A stretch of 64,000 nt of DNA from Gyrodactylus bullatarudis (Eukaryota; Platyhelminthes; Monogenea; Gyrodactylidea; Gyrodactylidae), in contig SSNU01000148.1 in the NCBI GenBank assembly GCA_012064415.1, positions 94,377 to 158,376 on the forward strand, in the 5' to 3' direction. Position numbers and translations under genes: made by a program. Shown piece by piece: positions 11,301 to 26,300 of the stretch (position 1 is its first letter; the number at the start of each line of letters is the position of its first letter). Under the pieces are notes generated by a model. The model searched no databases. It was not told where the DNA came from and saw nothing but the letters and a program-made list of their open reading frames with translations.

Positions 11301-14300
11301 CATGTGAAACACTTTCAATATTTTCAATTTTATGACTATTTTACATGATAATTTTTTTCAAACCAACACACCATTTGATACATTATAAAATTCACTATCG
11401 AATGATATCTGAATATTTTTTCTACCATTTCATTTAACCTAAAAATTCTCCTTTTATTCAATAATATCAAAGCATTTTTCAATGAATGATTTTATTTAAC
11501 ATCATTTCAAGATAATTATGACGACGTTTTTAGAATTTCACATCCAAGTTCAATGGAATTTCCAAATTGCTCCCCGTTTGCAAAAACTCTTTAAGATTAA
11601 AGTCCCTAAAGGTATTTTACTAAGTTTAGGTCTGTATTTCTTGATGAACAATTAATAGAATCAATTTTATCAATAATCAGTCATTCAAATACAAGAATCT
11701 CATCTTAGAGTTGATTTTTACTCGTAGAAATGGGATAAACCAAAATGTTGAATTTTCCCGCAACAAAAACTATTGCCAAGATTCCTTTAGAATAAATTGC
11801 TCCCCAACCCAAAACTGAAGCTTCATTGTGTACTTTAATTGTGTATTTTCTTCGGAGCGTGTCCTCATTTGAACACCAATGGTAACTTGAGCCATCAGGT
11901 TTTTTTCAAGTTGAGCCTTTTTTTGTTTGTAATTGTTACTTAATTCGAATTGGATCTTTGGCTTAATTTTCCCTTGATCCAATCAACTTATTAAAATTCT
12001 TATTTTTGACTTCCTCAAGAATATTTCTTTTCCCATTTCTTTTTGAATCTTTCTTAAATTTGGATTCAAATCTAGTTTTGCTTTTGCCTGATTGCAGTTC
12101 ATAAAAATTATAGTAATGATTCGTTCACTCTCCCACCTTTGAATATTTGCTCATTTTGGCTTCAAATCAGGAAAGATGAAATGGTAGAAAAAATATTCAG
12201 ATATCATTCAATAGTGAATTTTATGATGTATCAAATGGTGTGTTGATTTGAAAACAATTATCATGTAAAATAGTCCTAAAATTGAAAATATTGAAAGTTT
12301 TTCACATGTATTAACTCAACCAGTATACATATACCTAATTGACATGAAGTTGAGAATTTATTATCTTTACAAAAAACTCGATATTTTTCTCCAGATTCAC
12401 AGGAAAAAAATATTTTTTAAATTCTAAAACGGAATGAGCTAATTAGATGTGGATATTCGAAAAAAATTCAATCTGACCAAAATTAGGCTATTTTTAGAAT
12501 ACCGAAAATGCACCAAATATCACAAATTTTCGTTCAATGCTGATCCCAAATATCATCACTTAACTGCTTCGAATCATCAATAAAAATTTTGAGCTCAAAA
12601 GTTGAAAAAGTGGAAATTTGGTGCATTTTCAATATTCAAATTTTCGTCAATTAGGTTTACATAAATATATACACTATCCAATGCATAATATCTCTATAAT
12701 ATGTTTTAGTGTAAAAACATGTTCATTTCATTCAATAGAATCATTCTTCATTTAAGCATTTTTTAATCACCCTTCTCATCATCATGGTAAACACTTCATT
12801 TTGAATTATATATAGACAAAATACAAAATAATAATCTGCCTTTTACATACACACAAACACACATATGTGGAAAATAATTTTATTTTCATCCCAATTCTGT
12901 TTCATCTCTCACAAAGTTTACCAGAGATTCCTCGCATGTGTACCAAAGGTTGAGAGAATAAATAAACTCTCACGAGACTAGAGAGATGCACGAGGAATCC
13001 TGAGACATGTACACAAAAATCAAAAGAAGAAACAATCATCAAGTGTAACTGGACTGTGTATATTGAGATTCTATAAAGAGATGGCCCTAGTATCAGATTT
13101 ACCCCTTATTCTAATTGAAAATCAAATTTATAATAAGAATCCTTTTTACATAGAATTTCAATAATGGAATCTCAATAAGAATCCTTTTTATATTCTTTTA
13201 AATTAAAAGTTTTAATAAAATAATATTAACCTTCTAGAAAAAGTCACGTAACAATGAAGAATCAATAGACTGTGATAAGGTCGGCCCAGACCGAGATCTC
13301 GACGATGGAATAAATAGATTGAGTCAAGATAATAAAACCAAGACAAAACCTGATACAAGTACAAATAATAGTGCTGATAGTGCAGTTATAGCTGACATGT
13401 CAAATTCATCCTCTGTAAATTTCCCTTCCCCAGGGGTTAACTCGAATAAAAACACACCCAACAACAACACTACCAATATGAATACAAACAATAACAACAA
13501 CCTTAGATATTCATCAATACAAAATAATAATAATAGCAATATCAATACTTATTCACTAGACAATAATAATAAAGATAAAAACAAAGTTATGATACATGAC
13601 TTGAAAATTCAGCCAGCATCAGAAGAAGATTCCTTAATAAAGCCTCAACTATCCCTACACGAGATAGACCAGACAGACTTTCAATCTTCCATCAATCTTG
13701 GCCATCACCTCGGGATTAATAACACTACAGCATTATCTTCTGATGAATCCAATCATATTGACATCTATGTACCTCCAAATGACAATGGTATGTTCTTTCC
13801 CTATTTACAATTTATATTAGAACTAATTATTATTTTTTTTCAATTACTTTATTATTCTGGGATGAAACTAGATTTTAAAAATATCTCCAAGTCATCTTGA
13901 AATGAAGAGGATTCACTATAGTTATCATAACATAATCTTCAATTGATCGCATAAATGCTTGGCTTTCTTTCGCCTGGTTATATATTTTGTTGACAACCGG
14001 AACTAATAACTATGATTATTATTTAAAAGGAATGTGATTGACCTAGGCTCTCCATGAGATGATGTATTAGGAATAGATTCGAGGGATTCAATTTTGATTG
14101 TTTCAAAATTCCCAATTTAAGATTTTTGGGTTTCCCTTTGAATGATTTCAATAAAGTGATATAAACAAAGGCTAAAAAAATTTTAATCAAAAAAATCGAT
14201 TTACATGTCAATTTTATAATTTATTCTAGGAAAACGATTTCACAATATGTTGCAAACGATAAAATCTAAAAGATTAAATTATCGATTGAGTATTTAAGGC

Positions 14301-17300
14301 CATATAATATATAGCATATATACAGGTTTAAAGTTCAAGTTTGTTGGGTACGCAGAAAAATGACAAAATTTGAAACAAAGTTCAATGTATTTTCAAAAAG
14401 AATTTCGATCATTTAAAAGATTTTGGTGCCAGTTTAGGGAAATTTATCGGTTCATTCAACTACCATTGCTGATCCCTTCTTTACCATGAAACTCTTGAAA
14501 GAATAACAATAATACATTACTATTTCTCTACTTTCATAAATCCTCATTACACGAAACCAATCTACAAATATATATATTATACAAGTGTGTGTGTGTGTGT
14601 GCATATATGAATATATGTCAAGAAGAAGATTAAGAGGAAAAACCAAACCTATCTGTGTACAGTGTACATGTTCCAGATTAGTAGTTCTGGTGTGATTTTA
14701 TAGTGTATCATTATTATTATTAGTATGACCTTTATATATCCAAGAGAAAGAATATATCCATTTCTATTCATGTAATAAGGGAAATTGCTGTTCCAAGTTT
14801 TTCGATGAAACCCGATAAATACTATGGATATTGCAACTTTGAAACAATATACAAACACACACACACTATATATGTATATAGTCATGGTGTGTACACTGTA
14901 CAAGTTGGGGGGTCGTGGAATCATATGATCTAGTTACATTTATTTATTTTTTCTCCTAATGGGCAAATGGAAAAAATGTTGTCTGATATGAATTTTATAC
15001 ATTGTACATGTTTTACACTTGATTATCTTTTGGAAAGAATTATCCGGGGAAAATGTGGTTTTTCAACTGCCCTACTCTTGTGATCAAATTTGTCTGAAGC
15101 AAGCATAATTGTATTGATATTATTATCACCATGGCTACTGACTACTTTCTTCTTGATTTCTTCTCCCATCTCTCTTCATTAATAGTGATAATAATGTGGT
15201 GTAAATAGAAATTACGATATAACCAGAATAAAACTATGCCATATTTAGATTATGGTCTGCCTAATAGCCATATAAATTTTTATCCATCATTCTCTGGGAA
15301 AAATAAAGAAATTTCTCAAAAATTATTAGGCGTTATTTGTGTATTTGTATTCTGAGAAGAAAAAAGAAAATCTTTAACCCTTTAAGTTCCAGTAAATTTT
15401 TCCAATGACTCTTATTCAATCTTTTCCCTATCATATGATTTGTAACGAATCCAGAAATAACCCAGGATTAAAAATAATTTAATCATCTTAACCCATTTTA
15501 CCACCAAAGAAAATATTTAAAACATTTTTGAGAGTCAATTATTTAATGAAACAATAGCTGCAAATTTCAATTTTGCAATAGCCTGCTCAATATCTCTCAT
15601 AGTTTTGAAGATAACTGGTTTTAAAACCAAAAAATGCCAATTTTAACACCTATTATCTTTTCAATGATAAGTCGGCTTTCGAAAAGGAATTCAGATTCGG
15701 AATCAGCGTAATTATTTTAGTATAACTTCAAAATTTCCAACTTTAGTGATGAAAAAAATAATGATTTGGGACATAAAGAGTTATACAATGGGTACATGAG
15801 ATTTGGTAAGATCTAGACGATACCGAAAATTTTTACCCAGATAATATATCCTCGATTTTGACTCTAAGAAGAATCTCTTGTGGAAAATTCGCATCGTTCA
15901 TATTTACTCAACTATATTTTATATAGCACATTCTCATCATCTCTTTTATATGACTCGTAGATAAAATAGTTATTTTGAGTCATGCTTAAAATATCTTGAA
16001 TGACTGATTTTCGCTTTTCATCCTGTATTCATCTTCATACATATTTTCCTCCCTAATACACTCATAAAATGGTCTCTTTCTCTCTGATTATATAGGGGAA
16101 TATATTTTATAGTATAGTAGACACAATGAATCATAGTCTAAAGTCATTTCCACAAATCACACCTGATTATCCTTGAAAATAATTTTTATTTTCCAGAAAA
16201 GATTAAATCGATCTTGAAGAGACTGAATTTGAAGAAGGATTTAACTGATGCCGAGAGAGTTATTCATCAGAAAAAAGTTTTGGCTGGCGAAGAAGAGGCT
16301 TCAAAGAGTGTTAGATTCCATCCACTTGCTTTGCTCCTTGATGCTGCTCTCGAGGGTGACATTGAACTGGTCAAAAGAGCATCCAAAGAAGTAAGTAAAC
16401 CCACTTTTTTCACGCTATGAAGAAAGGATTGAAAAAACCAAATCTTTAGAAAATTATACACCATGTTTCATATCTCAGGTTAGCGCCAAATTCCCAGTTG
16501 AAAAAAATTTTTTGATATCAAAATCAGGAAGTGATCGAAAGTTGATTTTTAGGATCACGATTAGTGAAAGAAATCAAATACTTGATTTTTTAATGATTTT
16601 TACTGCTTGAAAATCAGTGAAATTTAGATGATTCAAGATGATGACTTCCTTGGCTTATTGTGATCATAAAAATCAACTTTTTACCACTCTCTCTCACTTA
16701 GAAATCAACAAACATTTCCAACTCAAAGTTCAAAAAAATGGAAATTTTACTCTGATGATCCAATGTATTTTCGTTTCATGGCTAGGATGATTATGAAAAA
16801 TTTATGAATACAGCACTATCAAAAATAAGAAAAGATCTTCTTTACTTTATTCGTCTCGTCCCTGTCCTCGAATCAGATCTGAACAATAGATTCATCTACT
16901 CTAATTAGAATTGTTTTGGTTTAAATTATAATTCTTCCAAATATTTCATTGAAATTATTCAATTTGGTAAACAATTCTTTGAGAATTTCGAATTTATTTT
17001 TCATTTATCTTGCAATAATAATCTATAGATTACAAGAAGATTAAAACTCATCCACTATCTAATTGATAACTGTCAATATCTTTTAGTTGACATGATTATG
17101 ATTATGATTATCAGCTTTAATTTCCTGATAAAATTTGGGGAAATTAGATTCTTAATGAATTCATCTCTTCTTTTTCCCTAGGTTGAAGATGTATCTCTAC
17201 CCAATGACGAAGGAATTACCGCCCTCCACAATGCAGTCTGTGCTGGTAGAATTGAAATAGCCAAATTCCTCGTTCTCGAGGCTGGAGCTGATGTCAATGC

Positions 17301-20300
17301 TGGTGACACAGATGGCTGGACTCCCTTACATTGTGCAGCTTCATGTGCCAATCTCAAGTTAGCTCGTCTCCTCGTCGAGAATGGAGCTGTTCTGAATGCT
17401 CGAACTCTGAGCGATTATGAGACACCCCTTGAAAAATGTGATAATGGAGCTTGCGAAGATGGTGACTGTGAAGACTATCTCTATAGTGAGTGTCTTTTTC
17501 TCTCTTCTTGAGAATTTTTTTGTTTGTCTGTCTGTCTTTTTCTACTTCTCACTTACTTGCTTGGTTGCTTTGTTAAAGCAAACAAACCAACCAAGCCAAT
17601 GTACAAACATATGTAGAGAGATTAATATTTTCTCGAAGAAAAACTTATTGATAAAACTTTTGGAATCGAAAGCGTTCTCATGTGAAATATACTTTTTAAC
17701 CTCAATTTTCATTCTGTACATTTTTGAAAATCAAGAAAAATCTCTTGTTGCAGCTAGAACTATGTAAATAATTTTAACAACAGTTAGGCCTTCTCTTGTC
17801 CTATATTCTTTATTGGTAGTAAATTATTAAAAATACTTCTTTTTCTTTGACGCCATATTCAACAAGCTTGTAGGGTCTATATCAACAAAACTCATTCTGA
17901 ACATTTTTCTCATTGATAATTAGGATGAGTCATTAACCAACTTGATGTTTTTTATGCAATTCTTTCTTTGGTCATGCGCTTACTTTTTCAAAATCAAATT
18001 TCATGATTTTTATTTGAAGCTATTATTATCGTATTCTTATCCTTTGATACAATCGCTGGTGTACTTTACTCTTAATTTGTGTATCTAATCATTTTATATA
18101 TGATATTGGGAATAATAATTTTGGGATTGTGCATTGATAATCTGGCACATCAAGACTACGAATTCACATGTACACTAAGAACATGAATAAACTACTGTAT
18201 TGTATATTGTTATTCGCATAAAGTTTTTACAAGTATACACTACCGAGAATTGGATTAAAAACTGTATTATCATCCTTTGAAACTGGTATTCATATCCGTG
18301 TTCAAACTTCTTAGAAAGATGAAATTATTTTTCTGCATATTCATTAGAGAAACTTAGAAACCTTTCTGTTTATTCAATTATTCTGACAGTTTTACTATAG
18401 TTTATTTTTTCAATAACTTTTAACACTCCAGTGGGCATTGTATCAAAATGTATAAATGTCTAAATCCATTCTTAATTTATTTTCAAATTTGTTGAAATTA
18501 TCGGTTTCATATCAGAGAAAGATAGAAAGAGGGATAAATTCTTCTAAACTGTGATGATAGTCTAGCGTGGAAAGGAATCTATTTTATAGAAAACTTTTTG
18601 TAAAAGACTTGTGAAAATTATCAAAAATCACATTCACACCTTCCTGTTTGTTTCCATTCAAATATAATCTATACAATGCAATATCAGAATTGACTTGCAT
18701 CATATCAAGTTACCATCTTCATCTGATGTATATTTAAACTTGATACTCATCATCAGGAGACGAGTATATCACCAGAAATCAATAGATGAATTTACGTTTT
18801 CTTTTCTTTTCGATTCTATTCATATATTTTAATGAATAAACACACAGTCGTTTAAAGATTTTTTCAAATTTAGATTACTCTTTGATACATTTTTCCGTTT
18901 TTTTTGAAATTTGAGTCGATAACTTTTGGAATTGTATGAATATGAAAGGGTAAATTTTTGATTCTAAGGACTCATCTCATCATCGTTTGTGAATCAATTT
19001 TCTTTAGCGAAATTAATCAATTCACTACATCATATCAATAAGCTTTATCTACGACGTAGATTCTACATACCCTATGCAGAAAGTATCACTTATAAGTTTA
19101 GTGATTGATTCGACCCCAATATATAAAAAATGCACTAATCAAGGCAAAAATATTTCATGCTATTGCACAACTCTCACAAAATAGTAAAGAATGGTCAGTG
19201 AATGTATTTTTATGGCATTCGAAGCATATACTCCTTTTTTACGGTCTCTAATCCTCGGACAGACAGCATCTTCTTCGATTATAAATAATTATTTATTCTT
19301 CTAATAATTTCTGTAGCGAGACATAAGCTGTTCTGAAGAAAAACTTCAAATAATTTTGTCTGGTCTGTCTGTTATTGTTTTCAAGAACATCAACTCCTCC
19401 TTTCCATTCGTTATGATGTTGAATTATTTCAGGAGCCTTCGATTTTCTCATCCAATGGCATATATGATAAAGTTTTGTCTTCTTTAACAAAATAATCCGT
19501 CTGAACAACGTTGTTACCCCTGGGAACATACACCTAGTTAATATGAAGATGGGAATTTATGATTTTTACAAAATTCTTATCTTTTTCATCAAGAAATCGA
19601 ATTTGATCAAGAATTTTTGAAATCTAGATCATGAGGCCCTCTTTCACGACACGGAGAAAAAAATTTAGAAAAATCAATTTGAAATCTTGAAGTAGCGCCA
19701 AATTCTGATTTTTTGAACTTTGAGTTGAAAATTTTTGTTGATTTTAATGTGAGAGAGGGATCAAAAGTTGATCTTTAGGATCATAATTAGTCAAAGTATT
19801 CAAATATGCTGAATATGGTTTTGAGAATCACCCCATAATCGTGTCAAAATCAAATTTTGATTTTTTCATCATTTTCCCTACTTGAAAGTCGTTGAAATTT
19901 GATATTTCAAGATCCTTGAAAAATGAGGAATTTATCAAAAATTTTATTATGATCATCGGTTTCTTTGACTAATTTTGATTCTAAGAATAAAATTTTGATC
20001 CCTCTCTCACATTGAAATCAACAAAACTTTTCAACTCAAAGTTCAAAAAATTGGGAATTTGGCACTACTTCAAGATTTCAAATTTGCCGTATTTTCCTTA
20101 AAAATTGATTTTTTCTAAATTTTTTTTCCCCGTATCGTGAAAGAGGGCCGTATGATCTAGTTTCAAAAAGTTCTTGATCAAATTCGATTTCTTGATAAAA
20201 AAAGAATTTTGTAAAAATCAATTTTTTCCCCATCTTCATATTAATTTGCTATAAATTAGAGCCTTTTAAAATTGAAACATCTAGTGTCTATTCTATGTGT

Positions 20301-23300
20301 TTTAGGTTAATCGAACAACTGATAATGCTTGTCAACATTCAATACACTAGCCACTAAATTAAAGATTATTAATTTTTTCTTGATATTTTTTTCATTCAAG
20401 ATTCATATCGAATCCTTTTTTTTCTTGCTCTCTCTCTGTATATATAACCCACTCGTCGTCGTTCTTCTCTCTTCTTATAATAGTAGAAACGCTTTCTTTT
20501 TTTATTCCAATCTCTTGATGAAGAAAATACAATTGCTTATTCATTCAGTTTGTACTTTATAACATTTTGAGAAAAAAAGAGGGTCTCCAATCAATATACT
20601 CCAACTAATTAATATGGGATTTTATGATTTTTACAAAATTCTCAATCTTTCCATCAAGAAATCGAATTTGATTGAGATTTTTTGAAATCTAGATCTCAAG
20701 GCCCACGATATGAAGAATAAAATTTGAAAAAAAATAAATCTTAAAAAAATTATATATACAGCAAATTAGGGCCAAATTCCCATTTCTTTGCAAATTTCAA
20801 AGTCAGGTAGTGATCGAAAGTTGATTTTAAGGATCACAATTAGTCAATGAAATCAAAATGCTGAATGATATTTTGTGAATCATCCCATCAACTCGTAAAA
20901 ACAGAATTCTGATTTCTTGACCATTTTTAGCGAGTGAAAATCAGTAAAATTTTGATGATCCGAATCCATGAAAAATGACGAATTTATCTAAAGTTTTATG
21001 GAGATATTCAGTTTCCCTGTCTTATTGTGATCATTGCTAATGATTCATTATGTATTATTTAATATTTTATCGCGAATTTACCGAAAAATCTTGCATAAAC
21101 TACTTATTAGTAAGCCTAAAATATATATTGAAAAATAACTAATGTTGAAATTTATTCAAAACACCGAGATAATATCCAAATTATTACTATCTCAAATGTT
21201 ATTTTTGAGTTTAATAAATTGTTAGACAATGAAAGTCATCTCTCTGCCTATTATTTTGATACCTTATAAGTTATAACTTTGAACCCTGATGTCATGGTAG
21301 AAATCATTTTGTTTTAAGAAATATTTCGTTCTAGGTGCTTAGGTAATATATCCCACAGCACTATGCATTATTTTTTTTAAAATTTTTTTCAGAACAGAGA
21401 GAGAATAGCTGGTTAAAATGAGCATTTTAATACTTTTTAAGGCTCTAGCGATCATGAAATTCAACTTAAAATTCATCAAAAAATTTTAACTCGAGATTTG
21501 AACTATGCTATAATTTTCCTAGAAAATTATTTTTCTTCATTTCGTAAAGGTGATTCTCATGATCTGGATTCCAAAATTTCCTTCTTATTAGGACTAGATT
21601 TATACCAAAGAGTTAAAATACAGTAGTTTCTCTTGCCATAATCCTTCCCCCTTCAATTGGAATTTTTTTTACTTTTTACCCCTCTTTCAACCTGTTCTCA
21701 TCATAGAAAAGTAAAACCCAACACAGAGGAATTAATGATAACACCTGAAAAGGTATTCGTATCATGTCTTACAACTAAGGTCATTATTATTCAAAATACA
21801 CACTGATTAGAATAAGGGAATACAAAACATCATCATCATTATATTCAGTTATCATCACTTTATATCCTTTATTTATGGTTCAATGTTTACAGTAATAAGT
21901 ACAGTTTTAGTGTAGTTGATAAGATGTACTATATTCAACCTCTATCTGAGGTTACATCCCATCAAACTGCATGATTACTGTAGTAGATTCCCTTTTAAAA
22001 TGAGGTTTTTTTGATTGCTGCATCTCTCTTTTATTTATAAAAACCATTTGGAGTTTTCCCCCCTAATCTTGTGAATGAAATTCTAACAAGATGGAAAGCA
22101 CATTCTTTAGTACAATATAACTGTTATATACAGAATATTGTAATTGATTTTTCTTTTATTTTTCTCCCTCGTCTTGATACATCGTCTCCCACCAACACCA
22201 CTATCCATCAATCCCTAGGAAATAAATTACATATTTCGAAATTCTCACATTTTGTCTAGTCTACTTTTTCCCTTTTTTTCACACCAAAATAAAAAAAAAT
22301 AAACAGGGAATAAAACAATTCGTTCACTCTGTCCAATTGCGCTCCAATTTCTGATAATTAATGTCTTGGTTATTATTGGTCCGATTTTGGAATGGGAATA
22401 AAATTTTTTCCTCCCATTATAATCTACGAATGAACATCACTCTTCCACAAAAATCTGTTTCTTATTCTGAGAATTTTATCTCTTTAATCAGACTCCGGAA
22501 TCCTTCTATGAAATTTCATCTAGAAATCTTAAACTCACTTTGGCGAGCTAAAATTCCCATTTGGTGCCAAAATTTCATTTTTTCGAACTTTGAGCTGAAA
22601 ATTTTTATTGATTTGAAAGTGGGAGGCTGATCAAAAGAGTTTTTTCAGAATCAATATTAGATAATAAGGCTGAATAGCACCGTCAAATTATCGACTGTTA
22701 CCCCATTTACGAGAGATTTTGAATTATCGAAATTTCATTGATTTTAAAGTAGTGAAAATGATCGAAATTTCGAAATTCCGTTCCCAAACGATAATGAGGT
22801 TATGCATAAGATAAGATTCAGTCGAATTGATTTTCTTGTCTAATTCTGATCTTTAAAAACCTCTTTTGATTAACCTCAAACTTTCAAATCAATAAAAAAT
22901 TTCAGTTCAAAGTTCGAAAAATGGGATTTTGGCGCTAAATGGGAGTTCGAAAATGACCATATTTTTCATAAAAATATTTTTTTTCAGAATCTTTTTCTTC
23001 AAATGGTAGAAGCGGGCAACATGAGTAGGATTCTAGAAAATCTTTAACAAATTCGAATTCTTGATGAAAATATCGAGATTTCTGTTAAAATCATAGATTC
23101 CCAACTTCATATCAATTAGCTTTATATGGAATAGGTAACTTTCTCAAGCCATAATTCTGTTTTAAATAAACTAAAAACCATACAAAATTTCAAATCTCAG
23201 CGATGTATCATGAAAAAATTTTCTCTGGGTCTTTAAGTGTTAAGAAGGAAAACAGTGTTCTAATGATGATAGTTTTCTCAATTTTTATCTCATCACATAA

Positions 23301-26300
23301 GATTGTTAGTTGGAATTCATTGATATTCTTTTAGCAGATTGTTTAGTTTTCTAGATAATTAGGAAATCTATTGCAAAACGTGCTTTTGCTTACTTCGAAA
23401 TCTTATAACTCTGGGGGAAACAAGAAATTTGAAAACATTTACTAATACTTTAAAATTAGTAGTTAGCCTTTTGATCAGATATTTTAGAGATTTCCCTGCT
23501 TATAATCATACTATTAGACTAATAGTCTATTAGTCTATCTTGAGAGAAAAAACCCTGTTACCAACACTTGACGATAGTGTGTAGATTAAAATGGTATAAT
23601 TATAATCAACTTCGACACACGCACATAAACAAGACTTGATTTCTTGAAAAAATACAGTTAATTCAGATAATATATAGAGATGGATGGTTTTGAAGATTGT
23701 CTCTCCTTCTCCCCAATACAAATTTCCCCTGTCTAGAACTGAATCGTATAAATGATTTTCCTTCTGCCTGGATAATTTGCTAAAGAGGCCTTTTGCCAAT
23801 GAGAAATACATACACAGAGAAAGGGGAGGGGGAGGAAGAAATAAAAGTCATATGCGCACACAACTTCTTGCAGTACAGTGCATATTAGTAGCAGTAATAA
23901 TAACGAAATCTTGAATAGTCAGTAATATTCTTCGGAGGTAAAGTACATTTTTTGATTGATTTTTTTCATCCTTATCGAATCCATGTATGAATAGACAAAA
24001 ATTCTATTATCCCTCTCATTTTTTGGGTGGGTATCATGTGGACTACAAGACATTCCTGTGTACTACTCCTTCGTGTAAAGGGAATCAAATAAATTCAATT
24101 CACATTTCAGCCCATACCAATCTGAGTTATCATCTCTCAGTAGTAAAAGTAGTAGTGGAGATAAACTGACTAGAGGAGACAGAGGGATGCAGAGGGCGGT
24201 ATTATCAAATTTAATCCCTTTTCTATCATTACACTTTGAACGTCGATCAAGTAGACAGATTGCGAGAGAAAGAGAGTTGAAAAGAATGTTACCCTTTCCT
24301 CACATTCACTTTTCGTTATTCTTTCTTTATACTAAAACAATAATAATAATGACAAGATCCTTTAGATCAACTTTTCTCTTTTTAAATTCTACGCCTCCAT
24401 TTTTCCCTTCACCCTTCTTACCATTTCTACTACACATGGTAGGTGTATTAAATAAGTGTAGTACTCTGTTATTATTACATTCTCATTTTATTCATGATAA
24501 TTATTATAATTATTCTTACTACCTAGTAGGGGTATCTTGCAAGTTGCAACTACTATGAAGATACATTTTTATGCACAGTTTGTCAATCATGTTTAACACG
24601 TTTTCCGTGTTTTTACCTCGAAAAATAACTAATATTTTATCGCTTTGTTCAAAACAAAAAATAATTCTACAAAAATCTGTTCAATATTGAGGATATTTTC
24701 AGTATTTTTTTATCACTTTCATAGTTCATCAAAATTGATTTAAAATTGGACCTACTACATGGTTCTTCATTTATCGATAGAATAATAATGATTCTCTTTA
24801 TAAGTAATCTCTGTACCTTCTTGGGTGATCATTAATTTTGTCTCTTCTTTCATCAAGGTCATATATAGATAGATTATTTTATTGAAAAAAACTATATTCT
24901 ATCACATAATTTCATAAATTTAATCGTAATTTTGAAAATTCTTTTTTCTCATCCATAGTGGAACATGAGAGATTATTCTCATCAAAGAACCATACCGTCT
25001 ATGCTGTGTTTGATCGTATTCGACCTGATTCCCCTCAGACAACAACAGCAGGCGTCGTTATCGTTGAAAAGGAAAACAGTGATTCCCCCTCGAACTCAAA
25101 GTCTTTGGAAAAGGATTTAATCACGGAAAAATTCCAGCCTGATGAACTTGAGATGAGAGTGAATGATGAACTCTTGGTATTGGATCCTAATCCTCCTGAC
25201 GACATTGACTGGATGCTAGTGAGAAATGTACTAACTGGGAAAGAGGGATTGGTACCAAAGAATTTCATTTCTTGTTATCGTGTCAAGCGAAAGATTATCC
25301 TGGAAGAGAGAAACGCAGATCTAAAGGTTTGTTCCTTCAATAAAATAAAAATAATAAGTTGTAGCTAATTCCTACTGAACGACTTACTATAGTACCTGAG
25401 CGTAAATTAGCGAGGATTGCTCTACTAATTCGTACTGAATCATATATAGACCAAGTGTAAGCTAAATAATTTCAGTATCAATTAGCAGAGCAATCACTGC
25501 TAATTCGTACTGAAAAGATTAAGACGCGTTTCTTTGGATTTAAATGTATTCAAAAGTAAACTCATTCAAAAGTAAATTTCATATTATTTTTGTTTTCTAG
25601 AGGTAAAAAAATTTTCAATCTTTATAAAGTAATAAATTCACTTTTGAATGAGGTGGGGAAAAATACATTTAAATGAATTATAAATGAAAACTTAACTCCA
25701 TTTAAAGCTAGCTGACATGAAGATGAGCCCATAAGTTGCGGAAATAAGAAAAAAATTTGAAAAAATTCAATTTGGCCAAAATTTTGAATTTCGAAAATGC
25801 CCCAACTTTTTTAGCCTTTGAGTTTTCTTTTAATTTCGAAGATTTAACACTGTTGAAAATTAAAAATGGTTCGGTTTTCCCAAATATAGCCGAATTTCTT
25901 TAGGCGAATTTGAATTCTTCGTCTCATTTAGATCCCAAAATGTTAACATTTAATTGAGATTTTTATATGAGCTTTATAGTTATGGGTGAATTCTATCATT
26001 ATCTATAGTATACCCCCTTGATAGTATACCCATTATTTTGAGGTTGAGGTTAATTTTTAATAAGTAAAGATAGAGATACATATTCAATGTTTTTAAAATA
26101 ATATGCAATCCTTTTTATTCATTAGCAAACATGAACATTGAATGAGTAACTAATTAATTAATGATCTTTTATAGTACTAGTACTTGAGTTATTATTCTCT
26201 CTTCCATTTCAGGCCAACATTCCCATATTCCAGCCAGAGATATCAGATCTCCTTATGGACACATCGACTGATGATCAGGCTAATGCTGGTAGAGATGACT

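Larger units (their letters stand above)
10118..13237 (+). other. ASPP intron 5 (3.1 kb)
   Basis: No exon seen. Holds the MITE at 10189, a short ATT/TTA trinucleotide run near 10,708, CT-rich stretches near 10,970-11,250, the 1.05-kb inverted-repeat element and the family C foldback at 12,334. Confidence 0.5.
17486..24958 (+). other. ASPP intron 8 (7.5 kb), foldback-rich
   Basis: Separates the ankyrin exon from the SH3 exon; phase 1 on both sides creates a Met codon across the junction (YLYMEHE). It contains a full family A foldback (19535-20252), a half copy at about 20,600-21,000, a repeat at about 21,050-21,260 that recurs near 50,560-50,740, a short repeat end at 21,316-21,360 shared with the hammerhead element, and a family B foldback. 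No exon or convincing gene seen; the longer open frame at 24,187-24,558 is low-complexity. Confidence 0.55.

Noticed and set aside
13324..13545. Hydrophobic minus-strand frame (Leu/Val-rich)
   Set aside because: Antisense shadow of the Asn/Thr-rich ASPP exon 13238-13787.
14452..14924. Two consecutive minus-strand frames with His/Thr runs
   Set aside because: Produced by GT/AC microsatellites; no splice or homology support.
24187..24558. 123-codon frame in ASPP intron 8
   Set aside because: Ser/Phe/Leu low-complexity translation of CT-rich DNA; not phase-compatible with the flanking phase-1 exons.
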